DNA of 64,000 nucleotides. It comes from Nostoc sp. NMS9 (GTDB taxonomy: Bacteria; Cyanobacteriota; Cyanobacteriia; Cyanobacteriales; Nostocaceae). The notes below the pieces were generated by a model. That model saw only the letters and a program-made list of their open reading frames with translations, searched no databases and was not told where the DNA came from. Positions 26,586-36,175 of the stretch are shown here, in pieces (position 1 is the first letter of the stretch; every line of letters starts with the position of its first letter). The stretch lies in NCBI RefSeq assembly GCF_017114995.1, contig NZ_JABXKL010000108.1, positions 89,774-153,773 of the forward strand, written 5' to 3'. Both the position numbers and the translations under genes were made by a program.

Positions 26586-29500
26586 TTACTGTTCAGACAG
26601 CATAATAAAAAATACATTTTCCAACTCCTTCTCAAAGCGTAGAGTTTTCACCAAATCGGCTTCTTGAGAGAAGATAGAATCGATGATGATCATGTCAGGT
26701 TTGGCTAACAGGGCTTTATAAATGCATTCTTGGGGATCAGAAGCTTCAATCACGCTGTATCCCTGAGTTTGCAGTACATCTGATAGGGTTTTTAAGGCTG
26801 ATGCATTTTTATCTACAACCAATACCTTTTTACTAGAAGTGCCTTGGTAAAGCAGTGAGCCAATTTCGTTGAGGAGTTTTTCTGTGTCAATGGGCTTGGT
26901 GAGATAGCGATCGATGCCAATGTGGTAGCCCCGTTCTTTGTTTTCAATAATCGACAGAATGATAATCGGAATGTCTGCGGTTTGAGGATCGTTTTTGAGA
27001 ACGGCTGCCACATCGAAGCCGTTGATTTGGGGCATCATCACGTCCAAGAGAATCAGATCGGGACGGGCTGTTTTGATTTGATGAATTGCATCCATACCAT
27101 CTTTTCCTTCGCGAACATTGTAGCCTTCGTTTTCCAATTGTTGGCGGAGCAATTCCCGAATGTTAGCGTCATCATCTACAACCAAAATGGTTTTACGGTT
27201 TTGGTTCAGCACAGCATTTTTGGTGATGACGTGTTCTTTGAGTTGTTTGACTAGCGTATCCAAATTCAGATTAGCAGTATTTTTTTGATCGCTGGTGTAG
27301 GTAGGAATGATGAACGAGAATATACTGCCTTTACCTGGTTCACTCTCAACCCAAATTCTACCGCCATGATGATCGACGATTTGTTTACAGATGGGCAGTC
27401 CTAACCCTGTGCCTTTGGGTTTGTCGGTGAGGGTGTCGCCAACTTGGCGGAATTTCTCGAATACTTTCGGCTGGTCTTCAGGTGCAATCCCAATGCCTGT
27501 GTCAATGACGCTGATGCAAACACCGTCGTTTTCTTGTTTGACACGGCAGGTGACACAGCCAGATTCGGTAAACTTAACGGCATTAGAAATTAGGTTGATT
27601 AAAACTTGCAGCAAACGGTTGCGATCGCCTACTATCTGAGGCAGTCCAGGTTCAATCTCGCTGACCAACTGCAAGCCGTTGGTTTCAAACAACCCGGCAG
27701 TAGAATTGGTTGCCCAATCCAGTAATTCGCTGGGATCGATCGGCTGCATCTGCCATTCCACCTTACCTGCTTCCATTTTGGCGATGTCCAGGACATCGTT
27801 AATCAAAGATGTGAGCCGTTCTGCTTCCGACACAATAATATTGAGATTGTCAGCCACCCGCTTAATCGTTTTCTGAAGCTTGCGGTCTTCGGTAGAAATC
27901 ATTGGGAACACATCGGTTTCCAGCTTTTCTTGAATGATGGACGCAAAACCAAGGACAGAAGTCAGTGGCGTCCGCAGCTCGTGGGAAACTGTTGAGATGA
28001 AGTCGGTCTTCATCTGGTCGATTTCCTTTTCTGCTGTCACATCTCGAATTAGCAGCGCCGAACCGAAGCAGGTAGAGGGTTCTGCATCTGCTGTCTTTTT
28101 GAAAATGGCGGTTGCTACTGCTTGACCAATGCGTTCTTTGGTCAGTGCAACTTCGGCAGAGAACACCTCCCCAGGATGGGACTGAGTTCGTGCAACCAGG
28201 TCTGCTAAACCAGATATCGGCAATTCTCGGTAGTGACCGTTGAGGGCGCTAGCTGTCAATCCATACATGGCTAAAAAGGCGGGATTGAAGTGGGTGATTT
28301 GTCCTGCGGTGTCTGCCACCAACAAACCATCTGCTAAGTTATCTAAAATGGCATTTAATCCCTGTGCTTCTGCTAGGGTATTTTGCAGGGCAGCCGTCCG
28401 CTCTTCAACTCTGGCTTCCAGTTCTTGATTCAGTTGCCGCAGAGCGATTTCTGCTTGTTTGCGGGCAGTGATGTCAGTATTGATTTCCAGCACCGCGCAA
28501 GGTTGACCAGAGATGTCCCGTTGCAACGTCCATCGGCTTTGGACGGTAATCAGTTTGCCTTCATGGGTGAGATGTTCCACTTCTCCTTCCCAATTTCCTT
28601 GCTCTAATAACTCTGCGACAATTTCTTCCTTTGGCTTGAGAAAGGTTTTTTTGATAAAAGCTTGAATGCATTGGTCTTTCACTTCCTCACGCATCCAACC
28701 GTAGAGCCTTTCGGCACCCTGATTCCAGTGAGAGATTTTATCGCTCATATCGCGGACGATGATGGCATCGCTGGAATGATTCAACATATCCATCAGACGC
28801 TGATTTTCGGCTTCTGCCAGTTTGCGATCGTGAATATCGGTGCAAGCGCCAATCCATTCCCGAATACTGCCGTCTTCTTCCAGAACGGGGGCACCACAGA
28901 CAGAGAAGTAGCGGTATGTGCCATCCTTGCCACGCAGCCGATATTCGGTTTGGTAGATACCTCGGTTTGCCACAGCAGCATTCCAAGCTTCTGTGGAACT
29001 GGCACGGTCATGGGAGTGAATCGGATCTAGCCAGCCCCAACCCTCAACTTCAGCTTCGCTCTGCCCCGTATACTCAATCCAGGTGAGCATTTCCCTGCTT
29101 ATTCCCAGTCCTTCCGGGGTAGCTCCCCAGATGATCTGTGAAGTAGCAGTTACTAACGACCGATATCGTTCTTTAAGACGCTGATTTTCGGCTTCTGCCA
29201 GTTTGCGATCGTGGATATCGGTGCAGGTGCCAATCCATTCTCGAACGCTACCGTCTGCTTCTAGGATGGGGGTGCCACAGACAAAAAAGTAGCGGTATGT
29301 GCCATCCTTGCCACGCAGCCGATATTCGGTTTGAAAGAGACTCTGATTCGCCACAGCAGCACTCCAGGCTTGGGCTGTGCGGGTACGGTCATCAGGATAA
29401 ATCGGATCGAGCCAGCCTAAATCCTCGATTTCATCTGCACTCTGACCTGTATACGCTAACCAGGTAAGCATTTCACTGCTTACCGCCAGTCCTTCAGGTG

Positions 29501-30716
29501 TAGTCACCCAGACAATTTGTGAGCTGGCAGTCACCAAAGAGCGAAACCGTTCTTCGCTCTGTTGCAGAGTTTGTTCTGCTAACCTGCGATCGTGAATATC
29601 GGTGCAGGTGCCAATCCACTCGCGGATGCTGCCATCTGCTTCCAAAACAGGAGTTGCATTGCCAAAAAAGTAGCGATAAGTGCCGTCTTTGGCACGAATC
29701 CGATATTCAAGTTGATAAAGACTCCGGTTCGCCACAGCAGCACTCCAAACTTTAGCACTCTCGGCGCGGTCATCGGGATGCATGACATCTAACCAGCCCC
29801 AGCCCATCATTTCGGCTTCACTTTGACCTGTATATGCTTCCCAACCGACTATTTCAGAGTTTACCATTCCTTCTGGCGATGCCGTCCAGACCATTTGTGA
29901 AGTGGCAGTTACTAAAGAGCGATATCGTTCTTTAAGACGCTGATTTTCAGCTTCTGCTAGCTTGCGATCGTGAATATCAGTGCAGGTGCCAATCCACTCC
30001 CGAACGTTGCCATCTTCTTCTAGGACAGGGGCACCCCAGACCCAAAAGTAGCGATAGTTGCCATCCTTGCCACGAATTCGGTATTCAATTTGATACATAT
30101 TCTGGTTTGCCACAGCAGCACTCCAGACTTCTCCAGTGTAGGCGCGATCGTCAGGATGAACGGCATCAATCCAGCCCCCATTTTCCGCTTCAGCTAGACT
30201 TTGACCTGTATAAGCTATCCAGCTTGCCAGTTCAAAGCAAATTCCATCTGGTGTGCTTACCCAGACAATTTGTGCAGTAGCTGTCACCAAAGAGCGGTAT
30301 CGGGCTTCACTCTGTTTCAGGATTTGTTCAGTATGTTGACGTTCCTGCTGAACGCGTCGAAGGTCGCTGATGTCCTCCACACTACACCAGATCAGTTGCT
30401 CTCCATCTTTCTCAATCATCAGTCCAGATAACCTTACCGGAATTAGATGCCCGCCTTTGTGGATGTACTCCTTCTCATAAGGCCCATAGCGACCAGTTCG
30501 TTCCAAGTCTTTTAGGCAAGATTGCTCCATAGCAGCATATTTTTCTGGGGTAATCTGCCAGTAGCTGAGATTCAGGGTTTCTGGAACAGTACGCCCCAAA
30601 ATGGCAGCATAGGCGGGATTGATGCTAATTAGCGTCCCATCTGTTCGGCATAGTGCTAGCCCAACAGGACATTGTTCAAATAGCTGACTATTGTATTCAT
30701 CAAGTTGGTTAAACAT
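26586..30716 (-). CDS. Hybrid sensor histidine kinase with seven PAS domains and two receivers
   Basis: The 1376-residue protein has about seven PAS/PAC units (about 9-125, 135-250, 262-377, 389-504, 516-631, 640-755, 790-905). Units two to five are near copies (RYRSLVTAT.QIVW...VREWIGTCTDIHDRKLAEAENQ), at a DNA period near 381 bases. Then come HisKA (FISTVSHELRTPLTSVLGF), HATPase_c (NLISNAVKF, DTGIGIAPED, GTGLGLPICK), a complete receiver (VVDDDAN, LLDVMMPQ, YLTKP; about 1175-1293), and a second receiver from 1294 that has VVDK instead of the acidic pair and stops at FIMLSEQ, before the conserved Lys. No membrane segment, so a soluble sensor. The GAF kinase upstream ends 13 bases before its start, and a receiver gene follows. 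Confidence 0.95.
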   Translation of the reverse strand: MFNQLDEYNSQLFEQCPVGLALCRTDGTLISINPAYAAILGRTVPETLNLSYWQITPEKYAAMEQSCLKDLERTGRYGPYEKEYIHKGGHLIPVRLSGLMIEKDGEQLIWCSVEDISDLRRVQQERQHTEQILKQSEARYRSLVTATAQIVWVSTPDGICFELASWIAYTGQSLAEAENGGWIDAVHPDDRAYTGEVWSAAVANQNMYQIEYRIRGKDGNYRYFWVWGAPVLEEDGNVREWIGTCTDIHDRKLAEAENQRLKERYRSLVTATSQMVWTASPEGMVNSEIVGWEAYTGQSEAEMMGWGWLDVMHPDDRAESAKVWSAAVANRSLYQLEYRIRAKDGTYRYFFGNATPVLEADGSIREWIGTCTDIHDRRLAEQTLQQSEERFRSLVTASSQIVWVTTPEGLAVSSEMLTWLAYTGQSADEIEDLGWLDPIYPDDRTRTAQAWSAAVANQSLFQTEYRLRGKDGTYRYFFVCGTPILEADGSVREWIGTCTDIHDRKLAEAENQRLKERYRSLVTATSQIIWGATPEGLGISREMLTWIEYTGQSEAEVEGWGWLDPIHSHDRASSTEAWNAAVANRGIYQTEYRLRGKDGTYRYFSVCGAPVLEEDGSIREWIGACTDIHDRKLAEAENQRLMDMLNHSSDAIIVRDMSDKISHWNQGAERLYGWMREEVKDQCIQAFIKKTFLKPKEEIVAELLEQGNWEGEVEHLTHEGKLITVQSRWTLQRDISGQPCAVLEINTDITARKQAEIALRQLNQELEARVEERTAALQNTLAEAQGLNAILDNLADGLLVADTAGQITHFNPAFLAMYGLTASALNGHYRELPISGLADLVARTQSHPGEVFSAEVALTKERIGQAVATAIFKKTADAEPSTCFGSALLIRDVTAEKEIDQMKTDFISTVSHELRTPLTSVLGFASIIQEKLETDVFPMISTEDRKLQKTIKRVADNLNIIVSEAERLTSLINDVLDIAKMEAGKVEWQMQPIDPSELLDWATNSTAGLFETNGLQLVSEIEPGLPQIVGDRNRLLQVLINLISNAVKFTESGCVTCRVKQENDGVCISVIDTGIGIAPEDQPKVFEKFRQVGDTLTDKPKGTGLGLPICKQIVDHHGGRIWVESEPGKGSIFSFIIPTYTSDQKNTANLNLDTLVKQLKEHVITKNAVLNQNRKTILVVDDDANIRELLRQQLENEGYNVREGKDGMDAIHQIKTARPDLILLDVMMPQINGFDVAAVLKNDPQTADIPIIILSIIENKERGYHIGIDRYLTKPIDTEKLLNEIGSLLYQGTSSKKVLVVDKNASALKTLSDVLQTQGYSVIEASDPQECIYKALLAKPDMIIIDSIFSQEADLVKTLRFEKELENVFFIMLSEQ

Positions 30717-30729
30717 GATTGAGGTTTCT

Positions 30730-32709
30730 TTAGTGGCGTATTTGGGTAGGGTTAGAACAACAGAACCAAGACAACAAAGTGGCGTAAAGCCTTAACGAAA
30801 TTGGGTGGCGTTGGAACATCTGATAAATTTGATCGGGTGATGCACCTTCCACCTCTGGACTGTGCTGCGAAAGTCGCTGGATCAGTTGAGTATGGCGGAT
30901 CAGCAGATCCGTCGGTTTGAGCATTGGAACTGTTGATGGAATGAAGCCGTCGGTATCGGGAGTCCGGGATGATTCCGTTGTGGAAGTTGGCAAGGCAGAG
31001 GTGCTATTTTGTTCTTCAGTAACGTCTGCCAATGCACAATTTATTGGAATCTGAATCCAGAATTCTGTGCCTTCACTCGGTTGAGAACGACACTTAAGCA
31101 TTCCCCCATGTTTGTCTACAACAATTTGGTAGCTGATTGCCATGCCTAACCCCGTTCCCTTCCCAACGTCTTTCGTGGTGAAGAAGGGATCGTAAATGCG
31201 GCGGATTATCTCCTCCTTCATGCCTGGGCCGTTGTCGGCAATGCGAATTACAACCCACTGGTGGTCAATGGCTATGGTACGAATAGTAATTTGGGGATTG
31301 GGGGTTGCGGATTGGGGATTATTTTTGACTCCCCAATTTTCCATGCTTTCTTCCAAAGCATCAATGGCATTTGCCAGGATGTTCATAAACACCTGATTCA
31401 ACTGTCCGGGATAGCATTCAATCAGGGGAAGTTTTGCATAGTCTTTAACGATTTCAATTGCCGGACGATGAACATCTGCTTTCAGGCGATGATGAAGAAT
31501 CATTAAGGTTCCATCGATGCCATCGTGGATGTTCACGGCTTTCATTTCAGCTTCATCATGGCGGGAGAAGTTTTTCAGGGATTGGACAATTTCGACGATG
31601 CGACCTGTGCCCAGTTTCATCGAATCTAGCAGTTTGGGGAAATCCTGCATGATAAATTCCAGGTCTATATTGTCTAACTCTGATTCCAGTTCTGGAGGAG
31701 CAACAGGTAGAAATTTCTGATACTTTTCCAACAGGTGTAACAAGTCTTGAGCGTATTCGGCAACATACTTTAAATTGCCGCAAATAAAGTTAACCGGGTT
31801 GTTGATTTCGTGGGCAACTCCGGCAATAAGTTGTCCAAGACTGGACATTTTTTCGCTTTGGATTAACTGAGTTTGGGCTAATTGCAACTCATGGAGAGCT
31901 TGCTGAAGCTTCTGTGTCTGGGCTTTTGCCTGGACGGCTGCTTGAGTGCTTTGCTCGTAAAGCACAGCTTTGTCAATGGCGATCGCTGTTTGAGAGGCAA
32001 AGATACTCACCAGTTTCAGGTGTTCAGCCTTGTATGAGTCAGTTTTGGCCGTTCCAATAGCGATCGCTCCCAGTACCCGCTCTTTGGCTCGTAACGGTAC
32101 ACAAATCATTGCACTAACGTTTTTTTGCCCCTCTAATCGCGGATCGGCTTGCACATCATTGACGAGTTCGGCCCGGTTGGATTGCACAATGTTGCCGATA
32201 ATTCCCTTACCCGGTTCCGGCTGATTGTGGTCAAAAAACACTCCAAATTCGGCAATGATTTCAAACGCAGTTGCATCTGGACTCAAAAGCAGAATCATCC
32301 CCGCAGATGATTCAATTAATTGACTCAATTCTTGAAGCACAAGTTGGGCAATCTGTCGCGTATCTAAACTTGTTGTCAGTTGAGTCGAGATATCGTCAAA
32401 CAAATCAATTTCCTGATATCGCTCCAGCAATTCTTTGGCGAGTACTTTCTTCTCAGCTTCCTGCTTTGCCAAAAACGAGAGCAAATTTGCAAGTATAGTT
32501 GCCTGTTCTTCTCCAACAACCCAACCGATGATTTCTCCTGAAACCTCGATTGGATAACGGTTTTCTACAGTTTGCTCCCCAATGCTAATTAGTTTCGTGC
32601 CGTCTACCAGTTCAACATCAATCGCGATGTTGAACTGGTAGACTAAGTTATGAATAAGAGATGGCAACTCTTTTTTGTTGAGCATCTTTCTGAGGCTAAC
32701 TGCGGGCAT
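30730..32709 (-). CDS. GAF-domain sensor histidine kinase
   Basis: The protein (659 residues from this start) has a small N-terminal domain (VELVDGTKLISIGEQ, IGWVVGEEQA), a GAF domain (about 105-250: VQSNRAELVNDVQADPRLEG, MICVPLRAKERVLGAIAIG), a coiled linker, HisKA with His300 (LIAGVAHEINNPVNFI), and HATPase_c (NILANAIDAL, ADNGPGMKEE, GKGTGLGMAIS). The GAF lacks a bilin-type Cys-His pair. ATG at 32709 is preceded by GAGGTG; a start four codons further (32721) is possible. A loop in the ATPase domain (NNPQSATPNPQ) is encoded by GGGGATTG-type repeat DNA. First gene of a three-gene two-component operon. Confidence 0.93.
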   Translation of the reverse strand: MPAVSLRKMLNKKELPSLIHNLVYQFNIAIDVELVDGTKLISIGEQTVENRYPIEVSGEIIGWVVGEEQATILANLLSFLAKQEAEKKVLAKELLERYQEIDLFDDISTQLTTSLDTRQIAQLVLQELSQLIESSAGMILLLSPDATAFEIIAEFGVFFDHNQPEPGKGIIGNIVQSNRAELVNDVQADPRLEGQKNVSAMICVPLRAKERVLGAIAIGTAKTDSYKAEHLKLVSIFASQTAIAIDKAVLYEQSTQAAVQAKAQTQKLQQALHELQLAQTQLIQSEKMSSLGQLIAGVAHEINNPVNFICGNLKYVAEYAQDLLHLLEKYQKFLPVAPPELESELDNIDLEFIMQDFPKLLDSMKLGTGRIVEIVQSLKNFSRHDEAEMKAVNIHDGIDGTLMILHHRLKADVHRPAIEIVKDYAKLPLIECYPGQLNQVFMNILANAIDALEESMENWGVKNNPQSATPNPQITIRTIAIDHQWVVIRIADNGPGMKEEIIRRIYDPFFTTKDVGKGTGLGMAISYQIVVDKHGGMLKCRSQPSEGTEFWIQIPINCALADVTEEQNSTSALPTSTTESSRTPDTDGFIPSTVPMLKPTDLLIRHTQLIQRLSQHSPEVEGASPDQIYQMFQRHPISLRLYATLLSWFCCSNPTQIRH

Positions 32710-33274
32710 GAAACACCTCATCTAGAGCAGGTTGCAAATTTCTCACAATCAGTGTTGGTTTGTTGGAGTAGTTTCTCAAAGAGAAACCTACACTGTATTG
32801 CAACCTCCTGCCACCTTCACCGTAGCTATCCGTACTCCTTTGCATAAGCAAGCTAGGACTAGCATCTCTTGAAAAGAGAGGAATTGTCATAAAAATCTAG
32901 GGATATAATAGTTTACTAATTAAGACTAGTTTTCCCAAAAACCTTAAGGATATAACAGCGAAGTCGAGCGGTAGCAAATACCTTTAAACTCTTTACCAGA
33001 GGCATTCTTGCGTTCTTATAACTCGCTTACTTGTTTGATAAGTTCTAGAACAACTATAAGTAAAAAATTCTTAGTTAGATAAAAGCATAGATTGAAGTCT
33101 ATGGTAAATTAATGTGTCTTGTTGCTATTCCTCATAAATTGGGAATTAGTTTTCGAGTATATAGGTAGAACGCATTTCTAAGAGGAGAATAATCGCCTTG
33201 AGTGTACAAAAAAAGCTGCGATCGCAGCTTCTTTTGGTAATTTTAAAAAGTATTTAGGTAAGTGCTAGTTTTAG
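32710..33274. other. Intergenic region upstream of the kinase operon
   Basis: No gene is visible. The kinase-proximal part is the likely promoter region of the two-component operon. The distal part carries the terminator of the hydroxylase gene (33206-33230, separate entry) and an AATTTTAAAAAGTATTTA word shared with 25872-25889. Confidence 0.5.
33206..33230 (-). terminator. Intrinsic terminator of the membrane hydroxylase gene
   Basis: AAGCTGCGATCGCAGCTT (33213-33230) is an 18-bp perfect palindrome with HIP1 at its centre. On the minus strand it is followed by seven or more T, 44 bases after the stop of the gene at 33275. On the plus strand it is followed by CTTTT, so it could work weakly both ways. 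Confidence 0.75.
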
Positions 33275-33775
33275 TTAGATCCGAGAGTCGCGAAAACAAA
33301 GTCTGAGTAATCGCAGTCTGCGCAACCACATTTGTGCAGGTTGTTCAAAGAAGGTGAAAATATCGCCGAAACCTAAATTAGTTTTGTGATGATGTAACCA
33401 GTGTCTCTCAGGAGTTGTAATAAATAGAATTTGACATAAGATATTTACAGGCTTTGGAGTTTGCCAACCCAGTACACTTATGTGTCTCCACCATACATGA
33501 AACTGACCAAGCAGTAATCCAGAGATAACGCCAATGGGAGAGAAAGACCACAAGACTACTGCTATAAGTACATAAGGTAAAGCTCCCAATATACCATCTA
33601 AAAGAACCTGGGGATTAAAAGTCAAAATAGCATAGTGGCGGAAGTCCTTTTTCCAGGAGTGGTGCGTTTTTAAATGAAGGCTACCAAAAACGTGCTCAGG
33701 TACGTGGTAAAAGAATGTAGATAGAAAATCGCCAAAAAACAGTAATAACCAAGCAACAGCGATAGCCTCAAGCAT
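33275..33775 (-). CDS. Fatty-acid hydroxylase / sterol-desaturase family membrane protein
   Basis: The 166-residue protein contains the histidine boxes of the integral-membrane di-iron hydroxylases: HVPEH, HLKTHHSW (HxxxHH-like), WWRH and ERHWLHHHKT followed by GFGDIFTFF. About four hydrophobic stretches (AIAVAWLLLFFGDFLSTFF; GILGALPYVLIAVVLW; ISGLLLGQFHVWW) place it in a membrane. It is shorter than most family members (about 250-300), but all His clusters are present. Substrate unknown; carotenoids, fatty acids or hopanoids are possible. A GAGGAG lies just upstream of the ATG. It has its own terminator. Confidence 0.85.
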   Translation of the reverse strand: MLEAIAVAWLLLFFGDFLSTFFYHVPEHVFGSLHLKTHHSWKKDFRHYAILTFNPQVLLDGILGALPYVLIAVVLWSFSPIGVISGLLLGQFHVWWRHISVLGWQTPKPVNILCQILFITTPERHWLHHHKTNLGFGDIFTFFEQPAQMWLRRLRLLRLCFRDSRI

Positions 33776-34799
33776 TTGTACTCCTCAAGAATAGTTAAGA
33801 AAACTCCACAGAAAATATGCAAATGTCATGCTGTGGGCGTAGACACCTAGTTTTCCGCTATTCAAGCAGCATCTGTGCGTCTCATGTGTCTACGCTCCAG
33901 CTAATTTGGCTCAGAGTATATGTAATTGGGTGAGTTGCAGTTTCATAAATCTCCGATCCTTAATGAAGTAAATAGCAACTCGTAAGAACCTCCAATTTGA
34001 CTTTTAGCTCTGGATTAATGGTAGCAATACATCTAAAATCCGATTGGGATACAGTATTTTACCATAGTTACTACACAATCTTCTTACTAAGACATACAGC
34101 GTAAGCAAAGGTTGAGTTAAAGTTAGTACAAATTTAGGTTAAGGCTTTCTGCAATATTGTTAATTATAAAAATATTGCAATTAAGCTTCAATTATGAATC
34201 CAATTAGAATGATATAAATAGATATTTTGCCAATATTCATTGAGTTATTGAGGTGAATAAAGCAGGCTTATAGTTTAATTGAAAGGCTGTAAAATTTGGA
34301 GCATCTAGAATTAACTATATGCCATAGATATTTTCTATCAATTGAGTAATAATATTAGCTCTCAACCTGCACCTTCAATGATGAATGAACATTGAAAAGA
34401 CAGGGATACTTTTATAATTTCTCTTTATTTGCCAAGTGCGTTTGAATTCGCTTACTCTAGACTATTCGTTCGCTCTTGTTGTAGACACTGGCGACTTGAT
34501 GTGTCACCCTTGTCCTGTGATTGCTGCTGCACATAGCAAGCTATGCGCAGCGAACGTTAGGCATGAGACTACAGCCTAAGCTAAAAGGGATAAAAAATTA
34601 AATGATAGAGTACCAAATATTGATTCTTCCTTTATCATTTATAGACAAGTTAGTAAATCAGTAAAGCACACCTGCAATATTTATTTACAACGTGTCCTAT
34701 TGAAAGGGTATTTTAGTATATCCAAAATTTAGGTTACTTTCCAGTTGGAAGGTAAAATCAGGATTTGAAGTTATGATTACACGATTTATCTGTTTCAGT
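33776..34799. other. Long gene-poor AT-rich region
   Basis: In about 1 kb I see no convincing gene. GCGTAGACAC (33837-33846) and its inverted copy GTGTCTACGC (33886-33895) form a possible stem with a 39-base loop, and a related GTAGACACTGGCGAC..GTGTCAC word lies near 34481-34505. A dispersed-repeat fragment (AGCTATGCGCAGCGAACG) lies near 34540-34556. The rest is AT-rich. Confidence 0.5.
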
Positions 34800-34946
34800 A
34801 TGAACAAAAAATGGGCGGTCAAGCGAATCACTATAAACCTGGCATCAAATGAAGCCAAAAACCTTGAAAAATATTGTGAACGGACAGGCAGACCAGCAAC
34901 GGATGTCATTAGAGAACTTATTCGAGCCTTGCCACTGACGAAATAA
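34800..34946 (+). CDS. Small ribbon-helix-helix-like protein, copy 1
   Basis: A 48-residue product: MNKKWAVKRITINLASNEAK then NLEKYCERTGRPATDVIREL and a short tail ending ALPLTK. The pattern of a basic beta strand (KRITINL) followed by two helices fits the CopG/Arc ribbon-helix-helix fold of DNA-binding proteins, often antitoxins or plasmid regulators. It shares most of these residues with the minus-strand gene at 35551-35730. The frame also opens at 34773 (57 residues), but both copies begin similarly at MNK. No toxin-like partner is visible beside it. Confidence 0.65.
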   Translation: MNKKWAVKRITINLASNEAKNLEKYCERTGRPATDVIRELIRALPLTK

Positions 34947-35550
34947 AAGTAGATTTGCGAACCATTTCACCTTGGTTCATTTTCAAGATACAAGCATTAG
35001 AATTTGGTTTAATTGGAGGTGTTAAATTAAGAGGTAGTAATTTTTTGTAATGATTGAGAGGGACGTAAAAATTTAATTTCTGGCGTGCTGCGCTCATTTA
35101 CGGCGGGCGCAACGCGCCGAAAAGAAGATGACACGATCGCTATTATTGAGTTGCACAATGAGGAGTGAGAGAATATTTTTTGGTTCTGTGATTATACTTA
35201 TTCTGTCGTCATCTTCGTCAGAAAATAATCTCTAACCCATATTGTTTAAAATTTTTGCAACAAACAACAGCATTGAGGTAGCAAATATACAGTCGTGAGG
35301 AGCTAATCTATGATTACTGCTCTTGCAATTAAGTCGGTGGGGGTAAATATTTGTCGTTGAGATAAAGCAGGAGGGAAGAGGGTTTTAGCCTCGTTCATTT
35401 TTGTTAACATAATTTGGTTTTATTCTACCGACCTACTTACTCACGTCAGAGTAAAATTAAAAACCTTTGTCCAAATCTGCAACACCTTCTACTTCAGCGA
35501 TGACTCTTCTGGACTGGGGCTTTTCAGGCTTGGCGTCAAAGTTCAGCAGT
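34947..35550. other. Region between the two inverted RHH copies
   Basis: No convincing gene in about 600 bases. It contains a GC-rich repeat fragment (GGCGTGCTGCGC ... GGCGGGCGCAACGCGCCG, about 35081-35119) and a 9-bp inverted pair GAAGATGAC/GTCATCTTC (35124-35132, 35208-35216). A short minus-strand open stretch (about 35460-35545, LLNFDAKPEKPQSRR...) follows copy 2 in another frame; I cannot assign it. Confidence 0.45.
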
Positions 35551-35730
35551 TCAAGGCAAAGCTTGAATGAATTCTCGAATCACGTCTATTGCTAGTCTGC
35601 CTGTCTGTTCACTATACTTTTCAAGATTTTGGGCTTCATCTAATGTCAAGTTTATAGTGATTCGCTTAAGCGCTCTTTTTTTACTAGAGGTTGTCAAACG
35701 GGGAAATTTAAGTGCAGCAGTTTTATTCAT
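35551..35730 (-). CDS. Small ribbon-helix-helix-like protein, copy 2
   Basis: A 59-residue product starting MNKTAALKFPRLTTSSKKRA and containing LKRITINLTLDEAQNLEKYS then EQTGRLAIDVIREFIQALP. It is paralogous to the plus-strand copy at 34800, with an extra 12-residue basic insertion near the N-terminus. A ribbon-helix-helix DNA-binding role is inferred from the strand-helix-helix pattern. A TTG at 35778 could extend it by 16 codons; the ATG at 35730 matches copy 1 better. The large HTH-STAND gene lies 446 bases away, divergently. Confidence 0.65.
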   Translation of the reverse strand: MNKTAALKFPRLTTSSKKRALKRITINLTLDEAQNLEKYSEQTGRLAIDVIREFIQALP

Positions 35731-36175
35731 TGATTGATAAGCTAGAGATATACAAACTTTCCTTCTCAAGATTGCCAATTTTGAGCTGTCTTTACCAGTG
35801 AAAATCGAGATTTTGAGATTGAACTTAAGCTTTACACCCCAAAAATATTACGGAGAATACGAGGTATTAAATAATTAACACTATACGTAATAAATCTACC
35901 ATCACCAAATGTAAGAAGCTTTCGGCTGAAGAGATGATGTCAGCAATGCCCTAGAGTCCAGATAGTTTGTTGAGCAAGCGGTGTTGAATTACCGAGATAA
36001 GTGGATGCCAAAGGAGGTTTTTATCAGTAAATATTTTGGTAATATACCTGTTTTAAATCCTCTGCAAAATGAGATTATTCGTTTGTTATGGCTATTACCC
36101 CATATCTATAGCAACCTAGTAGATAATTCCTTTTAGTAAAAATAAAAAGTGATTAAACGAACAGTGAGTTAATAC

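Noticed and set aside
34540..34590. Possible integron attC-like site (CGTTAGGC ... GCCTAAGC)
   Set aside because: Only one 6-bp core stem is present; the second core pair, unpaired bases and a linked cassette or integrase are absent.
35124..35216. GAAGATGAC/GTCATCTTC inverted pair as ends of a small mobile element
   Set aside because: Only 9 bp, 75 bp apart, no target duplication or transposase, and no second copy seen in the window.
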